Positions 48,744-57,464 of a stretch of 64,000 bases of DNA are shown piece by piece. A program made the position numbers and the translations under genes. Origin of the DNA: Streptomyces antibioticus. Lineage in GTDB: Bacteria; Actinomycetota; Actinomycetes; Streptomycetales; Streptomycetaceae. How positions within the stretch are numbered: position 1 is the stretch's first letter; each line of letters begins with the position of its first letter. The notes under the pieces were generated by a model that was not told where the DNA came from, searched no databases, and saw only the letters and a list, made by a program, of their open reading frames with translations. The DNA lies in the NCBI RefSeq assembly GCF_002019855.1, contig NZ_CM007717.1, positions 6,705,750-6,769,749 of the forward strand. Direction: 5' to 3'.

Positions 48744-49373
48744 TCAACGGCAGCGGTAGGTGAACGTCGTCGACGCCGAGCGTCGCCCGGGCTCCAGGTC
48801 GAGCATCGCGCGGGCCCGGTGCGTGCCTGTGCCGTGGAAGCGCCACAGCAGCGGCAGCCGCACCTCACGCTGACCCGCGCGCACGCGTTCGCGCAGCTCC
48901 CCCGAGTCGGTGCCGTCGCTGCGCAGCCACCGGTACCGAAGACTGCCGGCCGCCCCGTTGGTCAGGACGACCGCGATGACTTCAGCCGTACCGTCGCAGC
49001 CCAGCTCGTCCGGGTGCACGGTCACGGTGACTTCGGTGACGGCCAGTTCTGCGGACGGGAGCTGTTGCCACGCCAGGAGGGCGGCGGCCAGGAGCAGGAC
49101 CAAGAGGCCGAACGACCTGGACCTCGATCCGAGCCTCGACCGGGAGCGGCGCGATACAGGGCCCTGGGTCACGCCTCGCCAGACCATGGTGGTCCCGCTC
49201 CGGTGGGGCTCGGCCGACGAGGGCGGTGAGTGCACCGGGTACACGCGTGTACGCCACACGGTCACTGCCGTCGTCGGCTCGTCCGACGGCCGTCGGCGCT
49301 CGCTGGTTTCGGAGGGCGCGCTCCAGCCGGTCGAAAGGTACTCCGGGTAGTCGTCCTCGTCGTGGCGTCGCAT
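48744..49373 (-). CDS. Single-pass membrane protein of the NHN-peptide operon
   Basis: Protein of 209 residues, no family recognised. N-terminal 85 residues are charged and cytoplasmic-looking (MRRHDEDDYPEYLSTGWSAP, RRSRSRLGSRSRS), then one membrane helix (FGLLVLLLAAALLAWQQLP), and an extracellular beta-rich domain (VTEVTVTVHPDELGCDGTAE, VVLTNGAAGSLRYRWLRSDG, RRSASTTFTYRCR) with two Cys. This domain resembles the extracellular part of the kinase encoded upstream, both having Ig-like strands. Last gene of the operon, 23 bp after the kinase. Confidence 0.75.
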   Translation of the reverse strand: MRRHDEDDYPEYLSTGWSAPSETSERRRPSDEPTTAVTVWRTRVYPVHSPPSSAEPHRSGTTMVWRGVTQGPVSRRSRSRLGSRSRSFGLLVLLLAAALLAWQQLPSAELAVTEVTVTVHPDELGCDGTAEVIAVVLTNGAAGSLRYRWLRSDGTDSGELRERVRAGQREVRLPLLWRFHGTGTHRARAMLDLEPGRRSASTTFTYRCR

Positions 49374-49396
49374 GCTCCTGGCCTCTCCGGTCCCGC

Positions 49397-51103
49397 TCAG
49401 CCGCGCGGCTGGAGGATGCACGCGAGCGCACCCATGTCCTGATAGATGTCGCCCGAGAGAGCGGCCGGTGTACTGCGGGCGCGCAGGCCCCAGTACGCCG
49501 GACACGTGGTGAACTCGTGGCGCGTGGTGAGTCGATAGGTGGTGCGTCCGCTGAGCCGGTACACCTCCGTGCTGCCGTTCCGGGCGCCGGGAACGCCGGC
49601 CTGGTCGCTGTCGTACCAGGTCAGTTCCAGGGTGACGGGGTCGGGACGGGTCGTGGTGACGGTGACCGTCGCCTCCGCACCGCGGACCGGCGCGGCCTCC
49701 TTGAGGGAAGTGATATGGACAGCGCTCACTCGCATGGCGACGCCGGACGCCGACGCGGGCGGTGCGGCCGACGGCATCGTTGCGTCGTCGTCCAGAGGTG
49801 CGGTCGTACGCGGCGTACCGCCGGGCGTTCCGCTTGCGTCGCCGCCGCCCGGGTTCGTTTCCTTGGGCCTCGTCGTGCCCGGGGCCGGGGGACTTGGCGG
49901 GGCGGAGTCGTGCGTGGGCGCGTGACGTGGCGTGGGGCCACCTGGTGAGGAATCCGCAGTGCCGACGGGCGGGGCCGAAGTGCCGCTGGATGTCCCGAAC
50001 GCGGGCGTGGCATGGGCCGCGTCGTTCGCCGACGGCCGGTTCGCCAGCACGCCTGCGGCGGTGGCGACGACCAGCAGAGCCGCGGCGCCGCCGATGACGA
50101 CCGGGGTGCGGCGGGAGGCGCGGCTGCTGCGGACGCCCGGTGCGGTGCGGTGATCGGGAATGTCCGTCGGCGCATCTTCCGGTGTCGTCTCCGTTGTTGC
50201 CAGCTCGGTCGTCGCCCCCGGCTCGCCGGTTCGAGGGCGTGACAGGTTCATCAGCAGCGCGACGACGAGTGAGGCAAGGGAGCGCCTGCCGCGTTCCTCC
50301 CAGTCGGGGCCGTAGCCCGCGGTCGCCATGGCTTCCAACGCGTCGAGGAACTCGTCCACGGAAGCGAACCGTTCGGCCGGGTCCTTGGCCATGCCCCGGA
50401 GCACAAGAGGGCGGACGGGTTCCGGCGCCTTCCACGCTGGCACGTCCGCAGTCAGGTGCCCGGTCGCGATCTCGGCCACGCTGTCGCCGCCGTAGGGCCG
50501 AAACCCGGTCACGCACTCGAAGAAGGTGACGGTCGCGGCGTACACATCCGTGGCGGCGGTGGGGGAACGGCCCTGCCACTGCTCGGGCGCCATATACGGG
50601 GGCGTGCCGGCGACGGCGGAGGGCGTGCTGCCGTCGCGGGCCGCGATGCCGAAGTCCACGAGCTTCGACACGGCGTCGGTCGTGATCAGTACGTTCTCGG
50701 GCTTGTAGTCGCGATGCACGATGCCTTGCCGGTGCACCGCGCCCAGGCCCAGCAGCGAGCCCTTGAGGACCGTCAACGCGGCCTCGGGCACCGTGGCGCC
50801 TTCCCGTCGAAGCAGCACCCGCAGGCTGGGACCGTCCACCAGTTCCAGGACCATGGCAGCGCCGTGCGGGACTTCGACGTAGTGGCGCAGATGCGCCACA
50901 TGGGGGGAGACGATCTCCTGAAGCAGCCGGGCCTCGGCACGGAACTCCCGCCGGAAGTGTGTGTCCTCCAGCAGTTGTTCGCTCAGGTACTTGATGGCGA
51001 CACGCCTGCCCGTGGCGGTCTCCACGGCCAGCACCACGCGCCCGCTGCCACCTGCCCCCAGCTCGCGGATCTCGCTGAAACCGGGGACGGACCAGGTCTT
51101 CAC
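49397..51103 (-). CDS. Membrane Ser/Thr protein kinase
   Basis: Eukaryotic-type kinase of 568 residues. Catalytic domain about 1-270: Gly-loop ELGAGGSGRVVL, Lys in RVAIKYL, HRDYKPENVL (catalytic loop), VDFGIAARDG, YMAPEQWQGRSP. A cytoplasmic linker, one membrane helix (VVIGGAAALLVVATAAGVLA, around 325-345), a Ser/Thr/Pro-rich stalk and an extracellular beta domain with two Cys (VRVSA..., TTCPAYWG, ALACILQPRG). Not a PASTA kinase. GTG start overlaps the MFS stop (GTGA). Probably senses an external ligand, perhaps the operon's own peptide (inference). Confidence 0.93.
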   Translation of the reverse strand: MKTWSVPGFSEIRELGAGGSGRVVLAVETATGRRVAIKYLSEQLLEDTHFRREFRAEARLLQEIVSPHVAHLRHYVEVPHGAAMVLELVDGPSLRVLLRREGATVPEAALTVLKGSLLGLGAVHRQGIVHRDYKPENVLITTDAVSKLVDFGIAARDGSTPSAVAGTPPYMAPEQWQGRSPTAATDVYAATVTFFECVTGFRPYGGDSVAEIATGHLTADVPAWKAPEPVRPLVLRGMAKDPAERFASVDEFLDALEAMATAGYGPDWEERGRRSLASLVVALLMNLSRPRTGEPGATTELATTETTPEDAPTDIPDHRTAPGVRSSRASRRTPVVIGGAAALLVVATAAGVLANRPSANDAAHATPAFGTSSGTSAPPVGTADSSPGGPTPRHAPTHDSAPPSPPAPGTTRPKETNPGGGDASGTPGGTPRTTAPLDDDATMPSAAPPASASGVAMRVSAVHITSLKEAAPVRGAEATVTVTTTRPDPVTLELTWYDSDQAGVPGARNGSTEVYRLSGRTTYRLTTRHEFTTCPAYWGLRARSTPAALSGDIYQDMGALACILQPRG

Positions 51104-52608
51104 GCTCCGGGCTGCCTTTCGTCGTCGGTCGTCGGTCCGGGTGTCGACGGCCGGCTGTCCGTCGACGGCGGTCCGGCAGTGCCGGTGCCGGACGGTCTCA
51201 GGTTCTCCGCTCGATGCCGGGACGGTCTTGAGTAGCGGTTGCTCAGCATCAACGCCGCCACGGACGCCACCGCGAAGGCCGTGGCCCCGATGAACAGCGC
51301 GGGACGGAGCCCGTCGACGAACAGGGCCGCGGACCGGTACCCGCCGTTCGCCGAGAAGACCGCGCCGGACACGGCCACCCCCAGCACACCGCCGATGTTG
51401 CGGAGGGAGGTGCTGGCGCCCGAGGCGATGCCTTGCTCCTCGGAGCGGACGCTGCTCATCACCACATTGGCGACGGGCGCCAGGAACAGGGACATGCCCA
51501 GCCCGCTAAGGACCAGCGGCGGTATCTGCGCGGCGTAGGACACGCGGGGCGCTGTGACTGCCGCGTACCAGGCCATCCCCACGGCCTGGAGGGCGAGTCC
51601 GAAGACGAGGATGCCGCGGCTGCCGACACGGTCGGAGAGCATGCCCGCGAACGGGGTGACCACGATGGGCAGAGCGGTCCAGGGAAGCATCCGCACCCCT
51701 GCCTCCACCGGGGAGTAGCCCTGCACACCCTGGAGGTACTGGGTGAGCAGGAAGACAGAGCCGAACAGGCCGAAGAAGTTCAGCAGACCGATGGCGTTGA
51801 CCACGCTGAAGGCCCGATGCCGGAAAAGGCGCATCGGCAGCATCGGGGACGAGGTCCGGAGTTCCCACCGCACGAAGACGACGAGCAGCACCGCACCCAC
51901 CACGAAGCCCGCGAGGACTTCCGCACTGCGCCAGCCCGCGCTCTCGCCGCGTACGAGGGACAGCACCAGGGCAAAGACACCGGAAGCGGCGAGCAGAGTG
52001 CCCGGCACGTCGAGCCTGCGGGCGCTGCCGTGGCTCTCGGCCAGGCGGAGCCGGGAGACGGGCAGCAGGAGCAGACCGACGGGAACGTTCAGCCAGAAGA
52101 TCCACTGCCAGGAGAGCTGGTCGATCACCGCGCCGCCGATGACAGGGCCGAGAGCGACGGCACTGCCGTTCACCCCGCCCCAGATGCCGAAGGCCATGCC
52201 TCTGCGCTCGGCCGGCACGGCGACCGTCAGCAGGGTCAGTGTCAGCGGGAGCAGCACGGCCGCGCCCAGCCCCTGGACGGCTCGGGCCGCGATCAGCGCG
52301 GGCAGACCGGGAGCGAGGGCCGCGGCGGCGGACGCCGCGGTGAAGACGGCCAGCCCGATGACGAACATCCGGCGTCTGCCGAACCGTTCGCCCAGCGTCG
52401 AGCCCGTCATGAGGAGCGCGGCGAAGCAGAGCGTGTAGGCGTTGACGGTCCAGGAGAGGTCGTCGATGCCTCCGCCCAGATCCTGGCGGATGGCCGGCAA
52501 GGCGGTGGTGACGATGAGATTGTCCAGGCCGATCATGAAGCCGGCGGCGCTGGTGATCGTCAGCGCCCACAGGGTCCGTGTGCGGCGGGTCGGGTCGTCG
52601 GTGGTCAT
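51100..52608 (-). CDS. MFS transporter, DHA2 family
   Basis: Polytopic exporter of 502 residues, about 14 membrane spans: FMIGLDNLIVTTALPAIRQD (TM1), GSTLGERFGRRRMFVIGLAV (motif A), RAVQGLGAAVLLPLTLTLLT (motif B), GPVIGGAVIDQLSWQWIFWLNVP (motif C). The cytoplasmic C-terminus is Pro/Ser/Thr-rich. ATG 52608 has GAGGAAG upstream. Second exporter in the operon. Confidence 0.9.
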   Translation of the reverse strand: MTTDDPTRRTRTLWALTITSAAGFMIGLDNLIVTTALPAIRQDLGGGIDDLSWTVNAYTLCFAALLMTGSTLGERFGRRRMFVIGLAVFTAASAAAALAPGLPALIAARAVQGLGAAVLLPLTLTLLTVAVPAERRGMAFGIWGGVNGSAVALGPVIGGAVIDQLSWQWIFWLNVPVGLLLLPVSRLRLAESHGSARRLDVPGTLLAASGVFALVLSLVRGESAGWRSAEVLAGFVVGAVLLVVFVRWELRTSSPMLPMRLFRHRAFSVVNAIGLLNFFGLFGSVFLLTQYLQGVQGYSPVEAGVRMLPWTALPIVVTPFAGMLSDRVGSRGILVFGLALQAVGMAWYAAVTAPRVSYAAQIPPLVLSGLGMSLFLAPVANVVMSSVRSEEQGIASGASTSLRNIGGVLGVAVSGAVFSANGGYRSAALFVDGLRPALFIGATAFAVASVAALMLSNRYSRPSRHRAENLRPSGTGTAGPPSTDSRPSTPGPTTDDERQPGA

Positions 52609-52621
52609 GGGCGCCGCTTCC

Positions 52622-53227
52622 TCAGTGCCGCAGTGAACGGGCGACGGCACCGATCCACACCATTCCGGCGAGGATGAGGACGCGTTCGGTGAGACCAGGG
52701 AACACGCGCGCCAGCATGAGCACGAGGCTCACGCTCATGACCGCCGCGCAGGCGAAGCCGAGGCGGGTGAGGAGCGCCGATGACGGGCGGGACGCCGAGT
52801 GGGACCGGGTGTGCGCCGCGACCGCGAACGCCGCCACGATCAGCGACACCATGCCGAGCAGTGCCGCGGCCAGGTGGACCCAGCCGTGAGGGGTCGACGG
52901 CCGGTCGGGGTCGGCCGCGAAGAACGGCAGCGCCGCGGTGGCCGCCGCCATGACGGTGAGCGCGGTGGTCGCGGTTTTGACGGCTCGTACGGGCGGCAGT
53001 GCGCTGCGCAGACCGACGGCGAGACAGTACGCGGAGACCGCGATCGCCAGGAAGCATGCCTTCGTGAGGGTGCTGTATCTGCCGAGTGCGTACTCACTGA
53101 CCATGTCCGTCAGTGGGTTGAGCCCGGTCGGCAACGCGTGCAGCACTGCCACGATCATGAAGGCCGGCCAGATGGCAGCTTCCGCGAGCACCGAGCCGCG
53201 GGTCGCCGTCGGGGCTGTGTCGGTCAT
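52622..53227 (-). CDS. DUF998 family membrane protein
   Basis: Protein of 201 residues with six predicted membrane helices, of the DUF998 type: LAEAAIWPAFMIVAVLHALP, LNPLTDMVSEYALGRYSTLT (conserved DxxSxY/ALGRYG-like motif), FFAADPDRPSTPHGWVHLAAALLG. Function unknown. The start overlaps the TPR gene's stop (ATGA). Confidence 0.85.
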   Translation of the reverse strand: MTDTAPTATRGSVLAEAAIWPAFMIVAVLHALPTGLNPLTDMVSEYALGRYSTLTKACFLAIAVSAYCLAVGLRSALPPVRAVKTATTALTVMAAATAALPFFAADPDRPSTPHGWVHLAAALLGMVSLIVAAFAVAAHTRSHSASRPSSALLTRLGFACAAVMSVSLVLMLARVFPGLTERVLILAGMVWIGAVARSLRH

Positions 53228-54207
53228 CGAGGGGTCCGTTCGTCGGGGGTGGCGGCAAGCCGGGCGAGTGCCGCCCGTGCCGAGGTCAGGGTGGGATGTG
53301 TGGCGTGCACCCGGTGGTGCAGCAGGTGGATCACCCGCCCGTACAGGGCCTGGGCGTGTGCCGTGTCGCCCTGGGCCTCGCTCAGGGCCGCCGTGTTGGC
53401 GAGCGTCGGTGCCAGGTCGGGGTGGTCCGGGCCCAGCAGGCGTTCCTTGAGGCGCAGGGCGTCGGCATAGTGCAGGACCGCCGCACGGAGCTCTCCGCGT
53501 CGGTGTTCCAGGGCGGCGAGATTGTGCAGGGTGACGGCCACATCGTGGTGGTCAGGGCCGTGGACGTCGTGGAAGACGGCCAGTGCCTTCCGCAGGCAGT
53601 GCTCGGCCTCCTCCGGGCGCCCGCAGCCGTCGAGCAGGGCGGCCCACGCGGCGGTGTCGAGCGCCGTGAGGAGATGGCCGGCGCCGTGCAGCCGGGTGCG
53701 GATCTGTACGGCGCGGGCGGCCCACGGCTCCCCGGCCTGCGCGTCGCCGCGGGCGTGGGCCAGGCCGCCGAGGTTGTGGCAGACCATGGCCACCGTGTCG
53801 TGGACCGGCCCGAACGCCTCCTGGTAGATTTCCAGCGCCCGGAGGTATCGGACCTCCGCGATGTCGAAGTCTCCGGTGTATTTGCCGAGGATGCCCGCCT
53901 GGTTGCACAGCCAGGCGACGGTGGGCGACGAAGCGCCGGTGACGGACTCCGCCGCCGCGAGTGTCGCGGAGAGCAGCAGTTCGGCGTGCCGGTACCTGCC
54001 CCGCATGCGCCAGCAGGCGGCCAGCATGCCCCGTGCCTCCAGGCCCTCTGCTGTGTGGGTTCCGTGTGCGGCGGCGCCCGCCCGTGGGCGGGGGGTCAGC
54101 GCGCTCCGCAGCAGACGTTCCGCCTGCTCGGCCCGGCCCGCCTCCAGCGCCTGCTCGGCATGAGCGATGGCCTTGCGCAAGGAAGGCGGCGACTCGTGCT
54201 TGATCAT
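53224..54207 (-). CDS. Tetratricopeptide-repeat protein
   Basis: Protein of 327 residues composed of TPR/NPHP-type 42-residue repeats: e.g. ARGMLAACWRMRGRYRHAEL, LCNQAGILGKYTGDFDIAEVRYLRALEIYQEAFGP, LHNLAALEHRRGELRAAVLHYADALRLKERLLGPDHP, LANTAALSEAQGDTAHAQALYGRVI. About five to six units. Cytoplasmic protein-interaction scaffold; no enzyme domain. ATG overlaps the preceding MFS stop by ATGA. Confidence 0.88.
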   Translation of the reverse strand: MIKHESPPSLRKAIAHAEQALEAGRAEQAERLLRSALTPRPRAGAAAHGTHTAEGLEARGMLAACWRMRGRYRHAELLLSATLAAAESVTGASSPTVAWLCNQAGILGKYTGDFDIAEVRYLRALEIYQEAFGPVHDTVAMVCHNLGGLAHARGDAQAGEPWAARAVQIRTRLHGAGHLLTALDTAAWAALLDGCGRPEEAEHCLRKALAVFHDVHGPDHHDVAVTLHNLAALEHRRGELRAAVLHYADALRLKERLLGPDHPDLAPTLANTAALSEAQGDTAHAQALYGRVIHLLHHRVHATHPTLTSARAALARLAATPDERTPR

Positions 54208-55454
54208 CTGTGGTTCCCTTTCCGCCGACGGGCGAGGGTCAGCGCGCCAAGTGCGGCCAGGCCGAGGACAGCGGCCGAGGCGGCGAAGAACGGACGGACG
54301 GAGTCGGACCCGAGAAGCGCACCCGTGGCCGGGGCGCCGACGGCGAATCCGCTCGTCCAAGCGAGGGTGTGGGCGCCGTTGTAGCGTCCGGCGAGTCCCG
54401 GCGGCGCAAGGTCGTTGACGAGCGCCGCGACCACCGGCATGTAGGCGACCTCGCCCAGGGCGAACACCACGGCCGCTGCGAGGAGGCTCCCGACCCCGTG
54501 GTCCGTGCTCAGGGCGAGAACCACCCACGCCCCGCCCATGAGCGCGGTCCCGCCGGCCAGCACGAGCGGCCGGGGGAAACGCGCCAGCACGCGCTGCGCA
54601 GGCACCTGGAGAACCGCGACGACGATCATGTTCGCGGCGAACAGCCAGCCGAGGACGTCGACATGACGAGTCAGGACGGTCACGACGGGCAGGCCGGTCT
54701 GAAGCGGCGTGAACCCGGCTGCCACCACGAGCAGCACGAAGAAGAACGTCCGGCGCATCGCGGGATCGCGAGCGACGGCGGCGTAGCCGTGGTCCTGCCC
54801 GGCGTGACGGTCATGGAGGCGAGCCTGTCCATGGGGCGTGCCCTGGGGAGGTCCGCCCGCCCGGCGCACCAGCACGGCGAGCATCACGAACGACGCCGCG
54901 TCCAGGGCGTACACCCAGCGCAGTCCCGTCGAGACGCCCCACGTGCCGAGCGCGGTGGATGCGCCGACGACGCCGAGCAACGCCCCGGAGGTCACGACGG
55001 TGTTGCGCCAGGAAAAGGCCTTCTCCCGGGTGTGTTCCGGCACCGAGCGGGCCAGCAGCGCGTCCATCGCCGGTACGAGCGCCGCCTCCGCACCCGTGCA
55101 CACCATCGCCGCGACGACTCGAGGCCAGACGGGGTGTCCGTGCGCGGTCGCCAGCACGGCCGCGGCCGAGGCGGCCGTGGCGGCGAGCGCGACGACGGTA
55201 CGACGGGCCCCGTGCCGGTCGCTCAGGGCGCCGCCCAGCACGGACCCCGCGACGGCGGCCAGCGAGCGGCCGACGAGCACTGCTCCGACCTGGCCGCCGG
55301 TCAGTCCGCAGACGTCGTGGAGGTAGACGACCAGATAGGGGAAGGTAGTACCGGATCCGGCGCTGCTCAGGAATTCGCCGAAGAGCGCCACGACGGCGGT
55401 CGGCGGAATATCGGCGGTCTTTACGCAACGCCGGAACCGGGGTGTTCTCATCAT
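54204..55454 (-). CDS. MFS transporter following the NHN peptide
   Basis: Twelve-span MFS protein of 416 residues: VVALFGEFLSSAGSGTTFPY (TM1), GGALSDRHGARRTVVALAAT (motif A), GVVGASTALGTWG (TM5), ANMIVVAVLQVPAQRVLARF (mid), LALGEVAYMPVVAALVNDLA-like segment near 330. Belongs to the multidrug/peptide-export type MFS. Starts 6 bp after the peptide's stop, so it is the natural exporter candidate for the peptide (inference). Start ATG 55454 or 55451. Confidence 0.88.
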   Translation of the reverse strand: MMRTPRFRRCVKTADIPPTAVVALFGEFLSSAGSGTTFPYLVVYLHDVCGLTGGQVGAVLVGRSLAAVAGSVLGGALSDRHGARRTVVALAATAASAAAVLATAHGHPVWPRVVAAMVCTGAEAALVPAMDALLARSVPEHTREKAFSWRNTVVTSGALLGVVGASTALGTWGVSTGLRWVYALDAASFVMLAVLVRRAGGPPQGTPHGQARLHDRHAGQDHGYAAVARDPAMRRTFFFVLLVVAAGFTPLQTGLPVVTVLTRHVDVLGWLFAANMIVVAVLQVPAQRVLARFPRPLVLAGGTALMGGAWVVLALSTDHGVGSLLAAAVVFALGEVAYMPVVAALVNDLAPPGLAGRYNGAHTLAWTSGFAVGAPATGALLGSDSVRPFFAASAAVLGLAALGALTLARRRKGNHR

Positions 55455-55460
55455 GCGTGC

Positions 55461-55655
55461 TTACGCGCCACGGACACTGATGTGGTTGTGGTTCAGCACG
55501 CCGATCTGGTTGTGATTGCAGCCGATCGGCCCGGCACTCGGGGACGCGGCCGCCTCGATGTCACGCGGGCAAGGCTTGCTGGATGCGGCGGTGGCCGACG
55601 CCCCCGCGGGGTTCTGGACGACGATCTCATTGTGGTTGTGCGACCCGGACTTCAC
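55461..55655 (-). CDS. Short peptide with repeated Asn-His-Asn motifs
   Basis: Peptide of 64 residues, GTG start with GGAGAGGAG at 6 bp. N-terminal VKSGSHNHNEIVVQNPAG, middle Ala/Ser-rich with Cys29 and a CPRD, C-terminal GPIGCNHNQIGVLNHNHIS then VRGA. The motif N-H-N-x-I-x-V-x-N occurs at 7-15, 47-55 and 55-61, with spacing of 8 residues in the last two, typical of beta-stack repeats. Two Cys (29 and 46). No signal peptide. No family recognised. First gene of a seven-gene coupled operon with two exporters and a membrane kinase. Confidence 0.75.
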   Translation of the reverse strand: MKSGSHNHNEIVVQNPAGASATAASSKPCPRDIEAAASPSAGPIGCNHNQIGVLNHNHISVRGA

Positions 55656-55722
55656 GGGCGGCTCCTCTCCTTGATGACCGCTTTTCTGCGGCGATTCGAC
55701 GCTAAAGCGCTGTCCGGAGCAG

Positions 55723-55749
55723 CGGATTGAGCAGGTGTTGCTCAATCCG
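55723..55749. promoter_or_regulatory. 27-bp inverted repeat between peptide operon and ECH gene
   Basis: Perfect 11-bp arms CGGATTGAGCA and TGCTCAATCCG around GGTGT. Located 68-94 bp before the peptide's start, in the divergent intergenic region. Too far from any stop codon to be a terminator; probably an operator. Confidence 0.7.
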
Positions 55750-55911
55750 TGCGGGCGGTGCCCCGGGGTGCGTGGAAAGGAAATTGAGTACGGGCTGCCC
55801 AGGCGTCCACGCCGTGGGGCTGACGTGATGGGGCCGAACATCTGCGTCGCGGCCGTCGGCCGTACCTGACGCCCGACGATCCGAACTCGCACCCGTCGAA
55901 AGGCTGACCTC

Positions 55912-56586
55912 ATGCCCACCCTGCACACGCTGAACGGAACCGTCTGCACCCTCCACCTCGGGGACGGCGAGAACCGCTTCGACCTGGACTGGGTCGCGGC
56001 CGTGCACCGTGCTCTCGACGAACTGGATGCTCAGGGCTCCCCGCGCACGCTCATCACCGTCGCCGACGGCAAGTACTGGTCGACGGGGCTCGACCTGGAC
56101 TGGATCGGGGCCAACCCCAGCCGGCTGAACGACTTGATGATCGCGACGCACGAGCTGTTCGCCCGCGTCCTGTCGCTTCCCGTCGTCACCATCGCCGCTG
56201 TCCAGGGGCATGCGTTCGCGGCCGGCGCGATGCTGGCCCTCGCTCATGACGTCCGCGTCATGCGGGCCGATCGCGGCTACTTCTGTCTCCCGGAGGTCGA
56301 CCTGGGCCTCCCCTTCACACCGGGTATGAACGCCCTCATCACCGCACGCCTCTCCCGGCCGACCGCCCACGAGGCCATGCTCACCGGCCGCCGCTACGGC
56401 GGTGAACGTGCGGCCGAACTGGGCCTGGTGCACGCGGCCACGTCGGAGGACGGCCTGCTGCCCACGGCGCTCGAACTGGCACACGCCATCGGCGCCAAGG
56501 ACGCCACGACCCTGGCCACGATCAAGTCCCGCCTGTTCGGCGACACGCTGGGCACGTTGCGCGACGCAGCACTCAATACGGTGTGA
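55912..56586 (+). CDS. Enoyl-CoA hydratase/isomerase-like protein
   Basis: Crotonase-fold protein of 224 residues: LHTLNGTVCTLHLGDGENRF, LITVADGKYWSTGLDLDW (oxyanion-hole region), VVTIAAVQGHAFAAGAMLAL (second oxyanion segment), DRGYFCLPEVDLGLPF (Glu), MLTGRRYGGERAAELGLVH. Similar to the ECI2/PCI-type isomerases. Acyl-CoA substrate unknown. Terminator follows. Confidence 0.9.
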   Translation: MPTLHTLNGTVCTLHLGDGENRFDLDWVAAVHRALDELDAQGSPRTLITVADGKYWSTGLDLDWIGANPSRLNDLMIATHELFARVLSLPVVTIAAVQGHAFAAGAMLALAHDVRVMRADRGYFCLPEVDLGLPFTPGMNALITARLSRPTAHEAMLTGRRYGGERAAELGLVHAATSEDGLLPTALELAHAIGAKDATTLATIKSRLFGDTLGTLRDAALNTV

Positions 56587-56609
56587 GCGGCTGAGCAGCG
56601 GCACACTGA

Positions 56610-56643
56610 GGGCCTGGCACCGTCAGAAGACGGTGCCAGGCCC
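56610..56643 (+). terminator. Strong terminator after ECH gene
   Basis: Perfect 15-bp stem GGGCCTGGCACCGTC / GACGGTGCCAGGCCC with loop AGAA, 24 bp after the stop. Confidence 0.92.
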
Positions 56644-56685
56644 GTATGCGTCAGCAGCACCGACCTCAGGGGTGACGCCTCGCCA

Positions 56686-57288
56686 CTATCGCGAATTCGC
56701 CACCGGAGAAAGTGATACGTCGTCGAGGAGGAATGGGCTCCCGTTCACAGCGTCCTCCACAGCGGTGAAGGAAAAGCGCACGCGCTGTTCGGTCGTGAAG
56801 ACCAGATCCTGAGGGAGCTGGACGTTCACCTTCTGGTATCCCGAATTCACGTCCTTGTTCGTCCGGTAGTCCAACCGGTACGTGTGACCTCCTGCTGAGG
56901 CCGTCACTTCGAGCTCCCTGAATCCGGCCGTCCTGGGCGTCACATACAGCCAGTACGAGAAGATGTAGCGAGTCTTGGGCTCCAGGGTGACTGTCTGCGA
57001 GACGCTCTGTTGGCCGTTGAAACCCTCGCCTCCCAGCCCGTCCCCGCCCAGCTCGGCTTTCCATGCTCCGATGTGCGGCCGAAAGGGCAGGGTGTTGTTG
57101 ATGGCCGAGTGATACGGAGCCGCACCGATGGAACTCCAGGCGGAGGTCCAGCCCGAACTTCCGTCCTCGAAACCTCCGTTACGGATCACGTTGCTCGCGG
57201 CTTCGGCGGACGGTGCGTCGACCAGCAGGAACCCGGCGACGCCCAACGCCGTGGCGGCGGTTGCAAATTTCCAGAGATTGTTGCCCAC
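56686..57288 (-). CDS. Secreted carbohydrate-binding-like protein
   Basis: Protein of 200 residues: signal peptide (LWKFATAATALGVAGFLLVD ... AEAA), then a single beta-sandwich domain resembling CBM4/CBM6-type modules: NVIRNGGFEDGSSGWTSAW, QQSVSQTVTLEPKTRYIFSY, FRELEVTASAGGHTYRLDYR, VRFSFTAVEDAVNGSPFLLDDVSLSP. GTG start with GAGGAG 5 bp upstream. Lies 3' of the RHS gene on the same strand, after a terminator-like hairpin. Role unclear; not an obvious immunity protein because it is exported. Confidence 0.8.
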   Translation of the reverse strand: MGNNLWKFATAATALGVAGFLLVDAPSAEAASNVIRNGGFEDGSSGWTSAWSSIGAAPYHSAINNTLPFRPHIGAWKAELGGDGLGGEGFNGQQSVSQTVTLEPKTRYIFSYWLYVTPRTAGFRELEVTASAGGHTYRLDYRTNKDVNSGYQKVNVQLPQDLVFTTEQRVRFSFTAVEDAVNGSPFLLDDVSLSPVANSR

Positions 57289-57406
57289 GAAAACTCCTCG
57301 ATCGTGCCCGGAAGGGCAGTGCTGTGCCGAGGCTATGGAGAATTCCCTCGTCCGGTATGGGCAGTCGTTACTCAGAAGAGCTTCGCCGCGGAGAAGCATG
57401 AAAAGG

Positions 57407-57440
57407 GGCCTGGCCCCTGCCCGAAGGCAGGAGCCGGGCC
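57407..57440 (-). terminator. Terminator after the RHS gene
   Basis: Imperfect hairpin: a CCTGCC-CGAA-GGCAGG core extended by GGC/GCC and GGCC/GGCC pairs, 24 bp after the RHS stop, on the same strand. Confidence 0.65.
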
Positions 57441-57464
57441 ACTCCTACGTGCCGTGATCGTCGG

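Noticed and set aside
56686..57288. Immunity protein for the RHS toxin domain
   Set aside because: It has a signal peptide and a carbohydrate-binding-like fold, and a hairpin separates it from the RHS gene.
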